A DNA stretch of 57,175 nt, taken from a bacterium (GTDB lineage Bacteria; Patescibacteriota; Minisyncoccia; Moranbacterales; UBA2206). A program made the translations under genes and the position numbers. The stretch is taken from assembly GCA_030654225.1 (NCBI GenBank), contig JAURXY010000017.1, positions 1-57,175 on the forward strand. Reading direction: 5' to 3'. Below are positions 1-8,198 of the stretch, piece after piece; the first letter of the stretch is position 1, and each line of letters starts with the position of its first letter. The notes beneath the pieces are model-generated. The model saw only the letters and a list, made by a program, of their open reading frames with translations, did no database searches and had not been told where the DNA came from.

Positions 1-97
1 AACATACAAATCTAATGAACATTTTTGGTGCTGCATAGTGATAATGATAATTTTTAATTTTTGTTTTTACCCCCTTGGGTACATTATCTCATTATCA

Positions 98-1681
98 CTA
101 AACAGAATCAAATTTAAGCAAACGCGTAAGTCCTAATTTTATTAAAGTTTCTTTTTCCATCACCTTAGGTTTTTCAATATTCATTATATCCAAAATTGTC
201 GGTGCGATGTTACCCAAGATTCCGCCGTCTTTTAGCTTAGCATTCTTAAATTTATCTGAAACCAAAAGAAATGGCACTGGATTTTTGGTGTGATAGGTGT
301 AGGCTTGATTGGCTTTTTCATCAAACATTTTTTCTGCGTTGCCGTGATCAGCAGTGATAATCAAATTTCCACCTCGCCGTAAAACTTCTTTGGAAAGAAT
401 TTCGATTTGCTGATCCAAAATTTCACAAGCCTTTACTGTCGCGCCAAGATCCCCCGTGTGCCCTACCATATCAGCATTGGCAAAATTAACCGTATAAAAA
501 TCATACTTTTCTTTGCGCATTTTCTCTAAAAGGCATTCAGTAATTTTTGGTGCTGACATTTGTGGCATTTTGGCATAAGAATCAATTTTCGGCGAAGGAA
601 CCATAATTCGATTTTCGTCATCAACTGGATCCGCATAACCGCCGTTGAAAAAATATGTCACATGCGCGAATTTTTCTGTTTCTGCAATATATAATTGTCG
701 CGTATCCTTGAAAGCCATCGGCAAAGTTCCAACTAGCGGTTGATCATCCCAAATAGTATGCACATCGAGATCCGGTCCAAAATTTGTGAGCGCTACAAAA
801 TATAAATTTTTGATATGATCTATAATTGGCATATCATCATTAATGATAGAAGTCTTATTAGAAGCGATAAATAATTTGGAGAACTGTCGAGCTCGGTCTG
901 AGCGTAAATTGAAAAATACAATACTGTCATTTTCTTTTAGTCTTGTGATTGGAACATTATTATCCAAAATTACTGTTGGCAAAATATATTCATCGCTAAG
1001 TCCAGCCATATAAGCTTTTTCAACGGCCTCCTCGGGACTCTCCGCTTTTTCTCCCCGTGAAAAAACAATAGCTTCAAAGGCCTTTGCCAATCGATCCCAA
1101 TTTTTGGCTCGATCCATCGCATAAAATCTGCCTGAAAGCGTGGCAATTTTTCCAATGCCTTCTTCTTTCATTATTTGTTGAAAATTTTCCAGATGCGTGA
1201 GAGCACTTTTCGGATAAGAGTCTCTTCCATCAGAAAAAAGATGGCAATAAACTTCGGCTATTCCATTAGTTTTAGCTAGCTGCAAAATTGCGCGAAAATG
1301 TTCTGGGTCACTATGCGGGCTATCACTATCTCCCATCAGTCCCATTAAATGAAAATTCCCGCCGTTTTCTTTGATATGCCGAACTGAACCCATTAGCGCC
1401 GGGTTCATAAAAAAACTTCCGTCCGCAATACTTTGCGTGATATAAAAATTATCTTGCAGAGCAATTCGACCAGCGCCAATGTTCATATGTCCCGCCTCCG
1501 AGCCACTCATTTTGTGATCTGGAAGTCCCACATCTTGCCCAGTTGCACCAAGCAGAGTATTTGGATAAAGTTCAAACAACCGATCGAGTGTCGGTCGCTT
1601 GGACAAAGTTATAGCATTATATTTGCTCGCTTGAGCAACGCCATAACCATCAAGAATAATAAGTATTGTTGGTTTTTTCAT
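98..1681 (-). CDS. gpmI: 2,3-bisphosphoglycerate-independent phosphoglycerate mutase
   Basis: Interconverts 3- and 2-phosphoglycerate in lower glycolysis using two divalent metals, without the bisphosphoglycerate cofactor. The 527-residue protein has the usual family length. It opens with the metal-binding ILDGYG motif, carries the phosphoserine nucleophile region MSGSEAGHMNIGAGR near residue 60, and ends with the second metal cluster ITADHGNAEKM around residue 455. It is the last gene of a run pgk-eno-gpmI on the minus strand and starts only 5 bp after eno stops, so the three consecutive glycolytic steps are probably cotranscribed. The 97 bases to the window edge hold no gene I can support. 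Confidence 0.96.
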   Translation of the reverse strand: MKKPTILIILDGYGVAQASKYNAITLSKRPTLDRLFELYPNTLLGATGQDVGLPDHKMSGSEAGHMNIGAGRIALQDNFYITQSIADGSFFMNPALMGSVRHIKENGGNFHLMGLMGDSDSPHSDPEHFRAILQLAKTNGIAEVYCHLFSDGRDSYPKSALTHLENFQQIMKEEGIGKIATLSGRFYAMDRAKNWDRLAKAFEAIVFSRGEKAESPEEAVEKAYMAGLSDEYILPTVILDNNVPITRLKENDSIVFFNLRSDRARQFSKLFIASNKTSIINDDMPIIDHIKNLYFVALTNFGPDLDVHTIWDDQPLVGTLPMAFKDTRQLYIAETEKFAHVTYFFNGGYADPVDDENRIMVPSPKIDSYAKMPQMSAPKITECLLEKMRKEKYDFYTVNFANADMVGHTGDLGATVKACEILDQQIEILSKEVLRRGGNLIITADHGNAEKMFDEKANQAYTYHTKNPVPFLLVSDKFKNAKLKDGGILGNIAPTILDIMNIEKPKVMEKETLIKLGLTRLLKFDSV

Positions 1682-1686
1682 ATAAA

Positions 1687-2964
1687 TTAAATTTCTTCTT
1701 CGATTCTAAGTAGTCGATTATATTTACAAATTCTTTCTCCGCGAGACAGTGATCCAGATTTCATATATTCCGCACCTGTGCCCACCGCCAAATCAGAAAT
1801 AAAATCATCAGTGGTTTCTCCACTGCGATGAGAAATAACTGTTTTCATCTTATTCTTCTTAGCCAATTTTATGCATTCAATAGTTTCACTAAGTGTTCCA
1901 ATTTGATTGACTTTGATGAGCACGGCGTTACAAGACTTTTCTTCTATAGCTTTTTTGAGACGCGCAACATTTGTCACAAGCAAATCGTCGCCGATAAGCA
2001 TCACCCCTGCCTCACCGGCAGACAAGTTCCCTCCAATTTTTTCATTCATTGTTCGCCAACCTGAAAAATCATTTTCATTGAGTCCATCTTCTACAGAAAT
2101 TACATTGTATTTTTCAATCCATTCATTATAAATATTCACCAGCATTTCGCGCGTGAGCGTGGAATTTTCTGGTTTGAAAATATATTTTTCTTCTTTTTCG
2201 TCATAAAAAGAATTAGCTGCCGCGTCTATTCCGATACTCGCCTGCTTGCCTTCAATGTATCCTGCCTTAGCAATTGCCGTGTTGATAAGTTCCAATGCCT
2301 GGGCATTGCTTTCTAGTTTTGGCGCAAAACCACCCTCATCTCCCACGGCAGTGCTATAACCTTCACTACCTAAAATTTCCATCAGTGCATGAAAAATTTC
2401 ACTCCCGGCGCGCAGTTGTTCTTTGAAAGTTTTTATTCCATTTGGCACTAATTTATATTCCTGAATTGAAAGTCCGCTGTCGCTATGCTTTCCGCCGTTT
2501 ATGATATTAAACATTGGCATTGGCAATTTATATTTTTTTGTGGGAAATTTATATGTCTTAGCAATATACGCATAAAGCGGTAACTTATTTTCCAAAGCCG
2601 ACGCCCGACAAACAGCCAAGGAAACTCCCAAAATTGCATTGGCACCAAGATTAGTCTTGTTTTCCGTCGCGTCCAGTGCCAGCATTTTTTCATCAATTTC
2701 TTTTTGATTTCCTGCTTCCATTCCAATCAGAATTTTGGAAATTTTTTCATTTACATTTTCCACGGCCTTCAATACTCCTTGCCCCCGATATCTTTTTGGA
2801 TCCTTATCGCGAAGCTCCAAGGCTTCGTAAGCTCCAGTGGACGCGCCACTTGGCACCGCCGCACTCGCTTTCACTCCCGATTCCAATTCAACTTCAACTT
2901 CCACTGTTGGATTCCCCCTCGAATCCAAAATCTCCCGCGCAAATATTTTTTTTATTTTACTCAT
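1687..2964 (-). CDS. eno: Enolase
   Basis: Dehydrates 2-phosphoglycerate to phosphoenolpyruvate. The 425-residue protein starts with the canonical AREILDSRGNPTVEVEV segment, contains GDEGGFAP and SVEDGLNENDF, and has the C-terminal catalytic segments IKVNQIGT and VISHRSGETTD. An extra seven residues (LSAGEAG) lie between GGN and VMLIGDD, where other enolases run directly from a short loop into the magnesium-binding GDD. They are encoded by a small palindromic element at about 2004-2031, described separately. The gene is flanked by pgk upstream and gpmI downstream. Confidence 0.97.
   Translation of the reverse strand: MSKIKKIFAREILDSRGNPTVEVEVELESGVKASAAVPSGASTGAYEALELRDKDPKRYRGQGVLKAVENVNEKISKILIGMEAGNQKEIDEKMLALDATENKTNLGANAILGVSLAVCRASALENKLPLYAYIAKTYKFPTKKYKLPMPMFNIINGGKHSDSGLSIQEYKLVPNGIKTFKEQLRAGSEIFHALMEILGSEGYSTAVGDEGGFAPKLESNAQALELINTAIAKAGYIEGKQASIGIDAAANSFYDEKEEKYIFKPENSTLTREMLVNIYNEWIEKYNVISVEDGLNENDFSGWRTMNEKIGGNLSAGEAGVMLIGDDLLVTNVARLKKAIEEKSCNAVLIKVNQIGTLSETIECIKLAKKNKMKTVISHRSGETTDDFISDLAVGTGAEYMKSGSLSRGERICKYNRLLRIEEEI
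2004..2031. repeat. Small in-frame palindromic insert in eno
   Basis: A GC-rich segment with inverted arms CTGCC and GGCAG encodes LSAGEAG in frame in enolase, just before the metal-ligand GDD loop. It resembles the insert in rarA at 38654-38674 in sequence style and in the peptide made. The surrounding gene is AT-rich, so the composition stands out. Confidence 0.5.
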
Positions 2965-3034
2965 ATTTTTATATATTTATATAATGTTAAAATTTTTATG
3001 ATATTGTATTTTCATTCAGTGTAATCATGTGAGC

Positions 3035-4102
3035 TCACGTGTTAATCAGTGGTTCTGATAGCGCTTCTATCCCCGGCATTTCTCCTCCTCCCAAATAATC
3101 CAGCATGGCTCCGCCACCTGTAGACACAAAATCTATTTTATTCGTAGCATTATTTTTTTCCAAAATTTCCAGTGTTTCTCCGCCACCAACTACGGTGTAC
3201 GCACCTGAGCGCAAAACTGCTTTCAGGATTTCATTGGAACTCACGGCATATTTTTCCTCTTCAAATTTTCCGGTCGGTCCGTTCCAAGCAATTGTCTTGG
3301 CATTGGAAATTATTTCTTTGAATTTTTCCAAAGACTTTGGTCCAATATCAAGTCGGTCATCTACAAAATCAAACGGCAAAATTACTTTTTCACTAAACTG
3401 AGTTTTTTGATCCAAAGCCTCATTGGCAATCTTCCCACCTACCAAAATATTGTCATATTTTTCTTCGAAGAATTTAATCACTGGCAACTTTGTTTCAATT
3501 TTGGCTCCACCAATAATTGCCACCGCCGGACGCGCAAAATCATTTTTTATCTTTTCCATTTCCTCAATTTCTTTTTGTAATAAAATTCCAGCATAGCCAG
3601 GAATAAATTTAGGAATGCCAGAGATTGATGCTTGACTTCTATGTGATTGGCTAAAAGCGTCATTTACAAAAATATCGAAATTTTCTGCTAACTTTTTTGC
3701 AAATTCGGCGTCATATTCTTCACCAGTCTTAACACTTCCCTCACCGGGATAAAATCTAACATTTTCCAGCATGGCCATCTCGCCTTCTTTCAGCTTATCC
3801 ATTGCATTTTTCACTTCTTCGCCAATGCAATCGGAAACAAAAATTATTTTGTATCCCAAAATTTCTTCAATATCGTTTTTTATTTGATATAAAGAAAAAT
3901 TCATATCTTTTTTCCCATCTGGCCGACCAAGATATGTCATAATTGCCACTTTCGCTCCTTTTTCCATTAGATAATCCGCCGCTTTTTTTATTGCTTTAAT
4001 TTTAAACTTTTCTTTCGCATGTCCATTTTCAATCGAAACATCAATACCTACCCGAAATATTACTTTTTTATTTTTAATATCAACTTCTTGTATTTTTCTC
4101 AT
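3035..4102 (-). CDS. pgk: Phosphoglycerate kinase
   Basis: Transfers the acyl phosphate of 1,3-bisphosphoglycerate to ADP. Visible family features are RVGIDVSIENG (the position of the usual RVDFNVP segment), the substrate-binding TYLGRPDGKKD, ENVRFYPGE, NDAFSQSHRSQAS, the hinge and nucleotide region GGAKIETK, WNGPTGKFE, and the C-terminal STGGGAMLDYLGG. I start it at MRKIQEV (4102), because the longer frame from 4129 would overlap mraY and begins with residues unlike the family. mraY stops at 4107, leaving a 4-bp gap. It heads the pgk-eno-gpmI run. Confidence 0.95.
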   Translation of the reverse strand: MRKIQEVDIKNKKVIFRVGIDVSIENGHAKEKFKIKAIKKAADYLMEKGAKVAIMTYLGRPDGKKDMNFSLYQIKNDIEEILGYKIIFVSDCIGEEVKNAMDKLKEGEMAMLENVRFYPGEGSVKTGEEYDAEFAKKLAENFDIFVNDAFSQSHRSQASISGIPKFIPGYAGILLQKEIEEMEKIKNDFARPAVAIIGGAKIETKLPVIKFFEEKYDNILVGGKIANEALDQKTQFSEKVILPFDFVDDRLDIGPKSLEKFKEIISNAKTIAWNGPTGKFEEEKYAVSSNEILKAVLRSGAYTVVGGGETLEILEKNNATNKIDFVSTGGGAMLDYLGGGEMPGIEALSEPLINT

Positions 4103-4106
4103 AAAT

Positions 4107-5222
4107 TTAGTGAAAATGTTTACCAGCACCTAAGATTCCAATTATTATTCCAATCATAGCAGTAATAGCCGTAAATATCCAAGCACGCATTGTCACTTTT
4201 GTTTCCGGCCAACCCAAAGCTTCAAAATGATGGTGAATAGGAGCAGCTAAAAAAACTTTTCTTTTAAAAAACTTTTTACTAGTAAGTTGAATTGCGACTG
4301 ATCCAGATTCAAGAATATAAATAAAAACGATTATAAGTAGCACTAGAGCAGAATTTGTGAGCATTGCCACCACGCCCAGTGTTATCCCAAGAGACATTGC
4401 TCCTGTATCGCCCATAAAAAATCTAGCTGGATAGATGTTAAACCACAAAAAAGCTAGAAGCGCTCCGGAAATTGCAGCGCAAAAAGAAGCCAAATCCATT
4501 TTATTTTGTGAAAAAGAAATCAAAGCGAATGAACCAAATGCCATCAGTAATATTCCTCCGTTTAGTCCATCCAGTCCATCAGTTTCATTAGAAGAAATAG
4601 CAGTAAAAAGAATGATAAAAATAAAAAGTGGGATATACCAAAGACCAATGGAAAAATCGCCCATAGCCGGAACATGAATTTTGTCCCAACCAAGTTTATA
4701 GTAGAACCACCAGGCGCCAAGAATTGAAATAATAATTAACCAACCAAAACGTGCCAAAAATCTCATCCCGCCACCTTTGTTTTTTCCGATTCCTCTAACA
4801 CTCATATAATCATCAAATAGTCCTAGGATTCCCGCGGAAACCAAAGCAAAAAGCGGTAGCCATGTTTGCGCGCGACTCAAAAAATCAAGACGAGCAATGA
4901 AAGTAGTTTGAAAAAACTCCGCTACATAAGAAAAAAGGTAGTGCGAAGCGAACATCAAAATCGCCACCGTAAACCATACTAACACTCCACCCATAATCGG
5001 CGTACCAGCTTTGTGTTTGTGCATCTCACTCACATAAGTGAGTTTTTTTCCATCTACTGAGTTTTCTTTTATTTTTACTCCAATTTTATATTTATACAAA
5101 ATGTGCGTCCAAAGAGGAGTGAGGACAAAAGCTAAAACAAAAGCTAAGAAACCTGTAGCTAAAATCTTTATCACATTCATAACATCAGGAATGTTTTGTA
5201 TTTGAGAAATCATATAATTCAC
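4107..5222 (-). CDS. mraY: Phospho-N-acetylmuramoyl-pentapeptide transferase
   Basis: Integral membrane enzyme that moves phospho-MurNAc-pentapeptide from UDP onto undecaprenyl phosphate, the first membrane step of peptidoglycan synthesis. About ten hydrophobic segments are visible. Diagnostic motifs are the DDYMSVRGIGKNKG loop, NETDGLDGLNGG with its Asp residues, FMGDTGAMSLG, and the PIHHHFEALGWPE signature near residue 330. The start is uncertain: Met at 5222, 5213 or 5180 would all leave the first helix intact. It follows the D,D-carboxypeptidase gene, linking it to cell-wall synthesis, and abuts pgk. Confidence 0.95.
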   Translation of the reverse strand: MNYMISQIQNIPDVMNVIKILATGFLAFVLAFVLTPLWTHILYKYKIGVKIKENSVDGKKLTYVSEMHKHKAGTPIMGGVLVWFTVAILMFASHYLFSYVAEFFQTTFIARLDFLSRAQTWLPLFALVSAGILGLFDDYMSVRGIGKNKGGGMRFLARFGWLIIISILGAWWFYYKLGWDKIHVPAMGDFSIGLWYIPLFIFIILFTAISSNETDGLDGLNGGILLMAFGSFALISFSQNKMDLASFCAAISGALLAFLWFNIYPARFFMGDTGAMSLGITLGVVAMLTNSALVLLIIVFIYILESGSVAIQLTSKKFFKRKVFLAAPIHHHFEALGWPETKVTMRAWIFTAITAMIGIIIGILGAGKHFH

Positions 5223-5248
5223 AGAGCTACACAGAACTTTTCAGAACG

Positions 5249-5288
5249 ACACAGAAACTTTTCTGCGTTATTCTGTTATTTTCTGTGT
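5249..5288. repeat. Inverted repeat between the carboxypeptidase gene and mraY
   Basis: The 78-base gap between the two genes is built of repeated CAGAA/TTCTG words. ACACAGAAA at 5249-5257 and TTTCTGTGT at 5280-5288 form inverted arms, with further nested copies. There is no T-run typical of a terminator, so it looks like a small repetitive element rather than a functional site. Confidence 0.4.
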
Positions 5289-5300
5289 TTTTTCTGTATT

Positions 5301-6344
5301 TTATCTCCATTCATAATTAGCAAAAGTCCAATCAACTAATTTTTTCATATCTTCCCAACGATTTTCATCATTTAGAATTACTGAGATTATTTTATGTTCC
5401 CCAGTCGGATCAGCTGCTACTGTTAAAAGTGATTTTCCCGCCAGTGGAGTGAATCCAGTTTTGCCACCCAAACAATTTGGCATCTCGCGAAGAAGCATAT
5501 CGGTGTTTTTTAGTTGATGCATATATTTTCCGTCAACCGAATAAATCTGTTCCTCCTCCACTCTCATTATATCCCAAATCAGCTTATATTGTAAGGAATG
5601 GGAAGCAATGCGCGCAATATCATAAGCCGAAGAATAACACTCCGATTCCCTCCCATCAATTTCTAATCCTGAAGGCGTGCAAAAATTAGTATCTTTCAAT
5701 CCTAATTCTTTTGTTTTCATATTCATTAGTTTTACAAAATCTTCTGGAGTTTTAGCCACATGAATTGACAAGGCAGTCGCCGCATCGTTGGCACTATTTA
5801 GTAGCATAGCCTTCAAAAGATTTCGCACTGTTATTTTTTCTCCCGCAAACATTTGATTAGCATTGCAAAAAACACTCGTTGGACAACCCACTACTGTGCC
5901 GTCAACGGTCAGGGCAGTTTTTGTAATAGTCGCAACTTCATCTAAATTTTCCACATTTTCCACGACCAAAATTGCCGTCATAATTTTGGTAAGCGAGGCA
6001 ATTTGTGTTTGCTTCCTGCCTTCTGCATAATGCAAAATTGTCCCGCTATCCGCATCAATTGCCACCGATGCTCCCGACCAAATTTTCACATCAGTATAAT
6101 CAATTCTTCTTTTGGGTATGATATTAGACGGAACTTTTTCCTTTAAAGGAAAAAGATCGCGAGAAACAATATTTTGACTTGCATCAACTTGGCAAGAATT
6201 CACTTGCCCTTTTTGACTTTCTTCACCCAAAACTTGGTTTTGCACTGGTATATTTTTCACCTCATTTTTAATTGTCACTAAATCACCATACATAAATATG
6301 GGCACAAAAGGGACTATTAAAATTGCAAAAATAATATTAAGCAT
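5301..6344 (-). CDS. D-alanyl-D-alanine carboxypeptidase (peptidase S11, PBP5-like)
   Basis: Trims the terminal D-Ala from peptidoglycan stem peptides outside the cytoplasmic membrane. The 347-residue protein begins with a hydrophobic N-terminal helix (signal or anchor). It has the three serine-transferase motifs in order: SLTK (ASLTKIMTA, about residue 117), SAN (LLNSANDAATAL) and KTG (LGGKTGFTPLAG). There is no obvious C-terminal amphipathic anchor of the PBP5 type, so anchoring is probably by the N-terminal segment. It sits directly upstream of mraY, in keeping with a cell-wall role. Confidence 0.92.
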   Translation of the reverse strand: MLNIIFAILIVPFVPIFMYGDLVTIKNEVKNIPVQNQVLGEESQKGQVNSCQVDASQNIVSRDLFPLKEKVPSNIIPKRRIDYTDVKIWSGASVAIDADSGTILHYAEGRKQTQIASLTKIMTAILVVENVENLDEVATITKTALTVDGTVVGCPTSVFCNANQMFAGEKITVRNLLKAMLLNSANDAATALSIHVAKTPEDFVKLMNMKTKELGLKDTNFCTPSGLEIDGRESECYSSAYDIARIASHSLQYKLIWDIMRVEEEQIYSVDGKYMHQLKNTDMLLREMPNCLGGKTGFTPLAGKSLLTVAADPTGEHKIISVILNDENRWEDMKKLVDWTFANYEWR

Positions 6345-6358
6345 AAATAAAAAATATT

Positions 6359-6901
6359 CTAACTTTCAACCACATTTTCTATCCGAGGATCTTGCGATAG
6401 CGTTTCAAAATCTGGCAATTTGGAAATACTGTCAATTCCGAGTTTTTTCAAAAAATCAAAAGATATTTTATAGAGATATGACCTATTGTCCGACGGGTTG
6501 TCCACTCTTTCCAGGAGTCCGCGCATCATCATATTTCGTAAGGTGAATGTGCAGTTGACTCCGCGAATTGCTTCGATATTAATGCGAGAGATTGGTCCAC
6601 GATACGCCACAATCGAAAGCACTTCTAGCGCCGCCTTGCTCAGATTTTCTTGAATTTCACTTTTTACTAATTCGGAAATAATTTCAGAATTTTCCGGTGC
6701 CGTCGCCATTTGAATTTGATCTTCTTTTTTAATGATAATTATTCCACGATTGACTGAATATTCACCTTGCAAAACCATGACGGCATTTTCCACTTCTGAA
6801 ATTTCCACGCCAGTAATTTTGGCAATCCGAGAAATTTTCACCGGCTCACCACTGATAAACAACATGCTTTCAATTATTGATTTTATTTTTTCAAGTTCCA
6901 T
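6359..6901 (-). CDS. scpB: Segregation and condensation protein B
   Basis: Winged-helix kleisin partner that joins ScpA and SMC in the condensin-like complex. The 180 residues contain the typical start (IKSIIESMLFISGEPVKISRIAK) and the second winged helix segment AALEVLSIVAYRGPISRINIEAIRG. It follows scpA with a 9-bp gap. The smc gene lies just upstream of scpA and the YbaK gene, so all three subunits of the complex are clustered. Confidence 0.94.
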   Translation of the reverse strand: MELEKIKSIIESMLFISGEPVKISRIAKITGVEISEVENAVMVLQGEYSVNRGIIIIKKEDQIQMATAPENSEIISELVKSEIQENLSKAALEVLSIVAYRGPISRINIEAIRGVNCTFTLRNMMMRGLLERVDNPSDNRSYLYKISFDFLKKLGIDSISKLPDFETLSQDPRIENVVES

Positions 6902-6910
6902 TTTTATAAA

Positions 6911-7615
6911 TTAATTATTTTTTAGGCTTAATTTTATATCTTCAAATAAATCAGTTTGCTCCACTTCGATTAGCCTTTGCTTTATCATTTCAAGCATTGC
7001 CAGAAATGACACAATTACTTCCACCTTATCTGTGGATTTTTCCACTAAATCAGAAAATGACGACTGAATTTTGCTACGCAAAAAATTTTCCAGTTCATTT
7101 ATTTTTTCTTCCAACGTCACCACTTCATTCACAATCTCCTCGGACAGTTTTTCTATGATCGGAATTTCACTTAAAATTGCCAAAAAATGTTTCTTGAAAT
7201 CATAAATATTGAAATCTTCTGGCGGATAGAAAATCGATTTTACGGCGGAGAAACCTTCCCGAGAATAGCAAATTTTTCTACTCTCTGCAATCTTTCCGAG
7301 CCTTATTGAAATTTCCTTGAATTTTCGATACTCTTCTAATTGTTTTGTGAGGTCTTTGATTTCCGCTTCTTCCTCTTCGCTGAATTTTAGCATTGGCAAA
7401 AGCGCCCGCGATTTAATGAGAATGAGACGCGACGCCACCGACAAAAAATCTGCCAAATGTTCCAGATTGATGCTTTGATTGTCTTTGATATGATCCAAAT
7501 ATTCACTGGCCACCCGAGACAAACTGAGTTCCGTTATTTCCAATTTTTCTTTTTGAATAAGCTCCAAAAGCAAATCCATCGGGCCTTCAAATTTTTCCGT
7601 TTTTACTTGATACAT
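6911..7615 (-). CDS. scpA: Segregation and condensation protein A (kleisin)
   Basis: Kleisin that bridges the SMC heads. The N-terminal family signature FEGPMDLLLELIQKEKLEI binds the SMC neck, ASRLILIKSRALLPM follows near residue 65, and a C-terminal winged helix ends the protein. At 234 residues it is normal length. It starts 2 bp after the upstream YbaK-family gene ends and 9 bp before scpB. Confidence 0.94.
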   Translation of the reverse strand: MYQVKTEKFEGPMDLLLELIQKEKLEITELSLSRVASEYLDHIKDNQSINLEHLADFLSVASRLILIKSRALLPMLKFSEEEEAEIKDLTKQLEEYRKFKEISIRLGKIAESRKICYSREGFSAVKSIFYPPEDFNIYDFKKHFLAILSEIPIIEKLSEEIVNEVVTLEEKINELENFLRSKIQSSFSDLVEKSTDKVEVIVSFLAMLEMIKQRLIEVEQTDLFEDIKLSLKNN

Positions 7616-7617
7616 TT

Positions 7618-8115
7618 TTATTTCTTCTTACTAAAACTTCCTTTAATTATTGTTTCTTTTTTTATATATTCACTGACATTTATCAAAAATGACTGAGTAT
7701 ATTCTCCTGATCCGACATATATTTTCTTGTTTTTGAGTAGCAAGCTATCCACAAAAATTTCCATTTTGAGAAGCTCTGAAAACGGCGGTGTCGCTCCAAC
7801 TTTTCCCAAGAGATTTTTCTTCATCCAAGCTTCCTTAGCGAAATCAATTTTCTTGGAATTTTTCAAACCCTGCTTTTTTCTTTGGACATTTATGACTTTC
7901 AAAAGCTTTTGCTTGTCGAGATTTTTGTTTCCAGGGATTAGTGCCAAAAGATAGTCCTTGTCCGCTCTCATCACCAAAGCCTTCACTACAGTTTTTGGAT
8001 CAACTTTTTCCGTCTGCGCTGTGTCCCAAGCCGTGAAGGTAGTCTTATGCTCGATAATATTAAATTTATACTTTTTATCCTCCAGATATTTTATAATTTT
8101 CTTTGAAATAGGCAT
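7618..8115 (-). CDS. YbaK/ProX-type aminoacyl-tRNA deacylase domain protein
   Basis: A free-standing editing domain of the YbaK / prolyl-tRNA synthetase INS family, which hydrolyses mischarged tRNA in trans. Support comes from the 165-residue length, the N-terminal IIEHKTTFTAWDTAQ segment, VVKALVMRADKDYLLALIPG (strand and catalytic Lys region), and the Gly-rich VGATPPFSELLKMEIFVDSLL followed by VGSG. The substrate cannot be told from sequence. It lies between smc and scpA with tight spacing, which probably reflects operon packing rather than function. Confidence 0.8.
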   Translation of the reverse strand: MPISKKIIKYLEDKKYKFNIIEHKTTFTAWDTAQTEKVDPKTVVKALVMRADKDYLLALIPGNKNLDKQKLLKVINVQRKKQGLKNSKKIDFAKEAWMKKNLLGKVGATPPFSELLKMEIFVDSLLLKNKKIYVGSGEYTQSFLINVSEYIKKETIIKGSFSKKK

Positions 8116-8198
8116 AAATTTTGATTATTTCTTTACTTATCCACTATATCACAAAAGAAAAATTCAGGAAAATCCTGAATTTGATATTAACCTCTCGT

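Noticed and set aside
1-97. Repeated GATAATGATAAT and ATTATC words at the left edge
   Set aside because: Low-complexity AT-rich DNA without arms or coding signal; nothing can be claimed.
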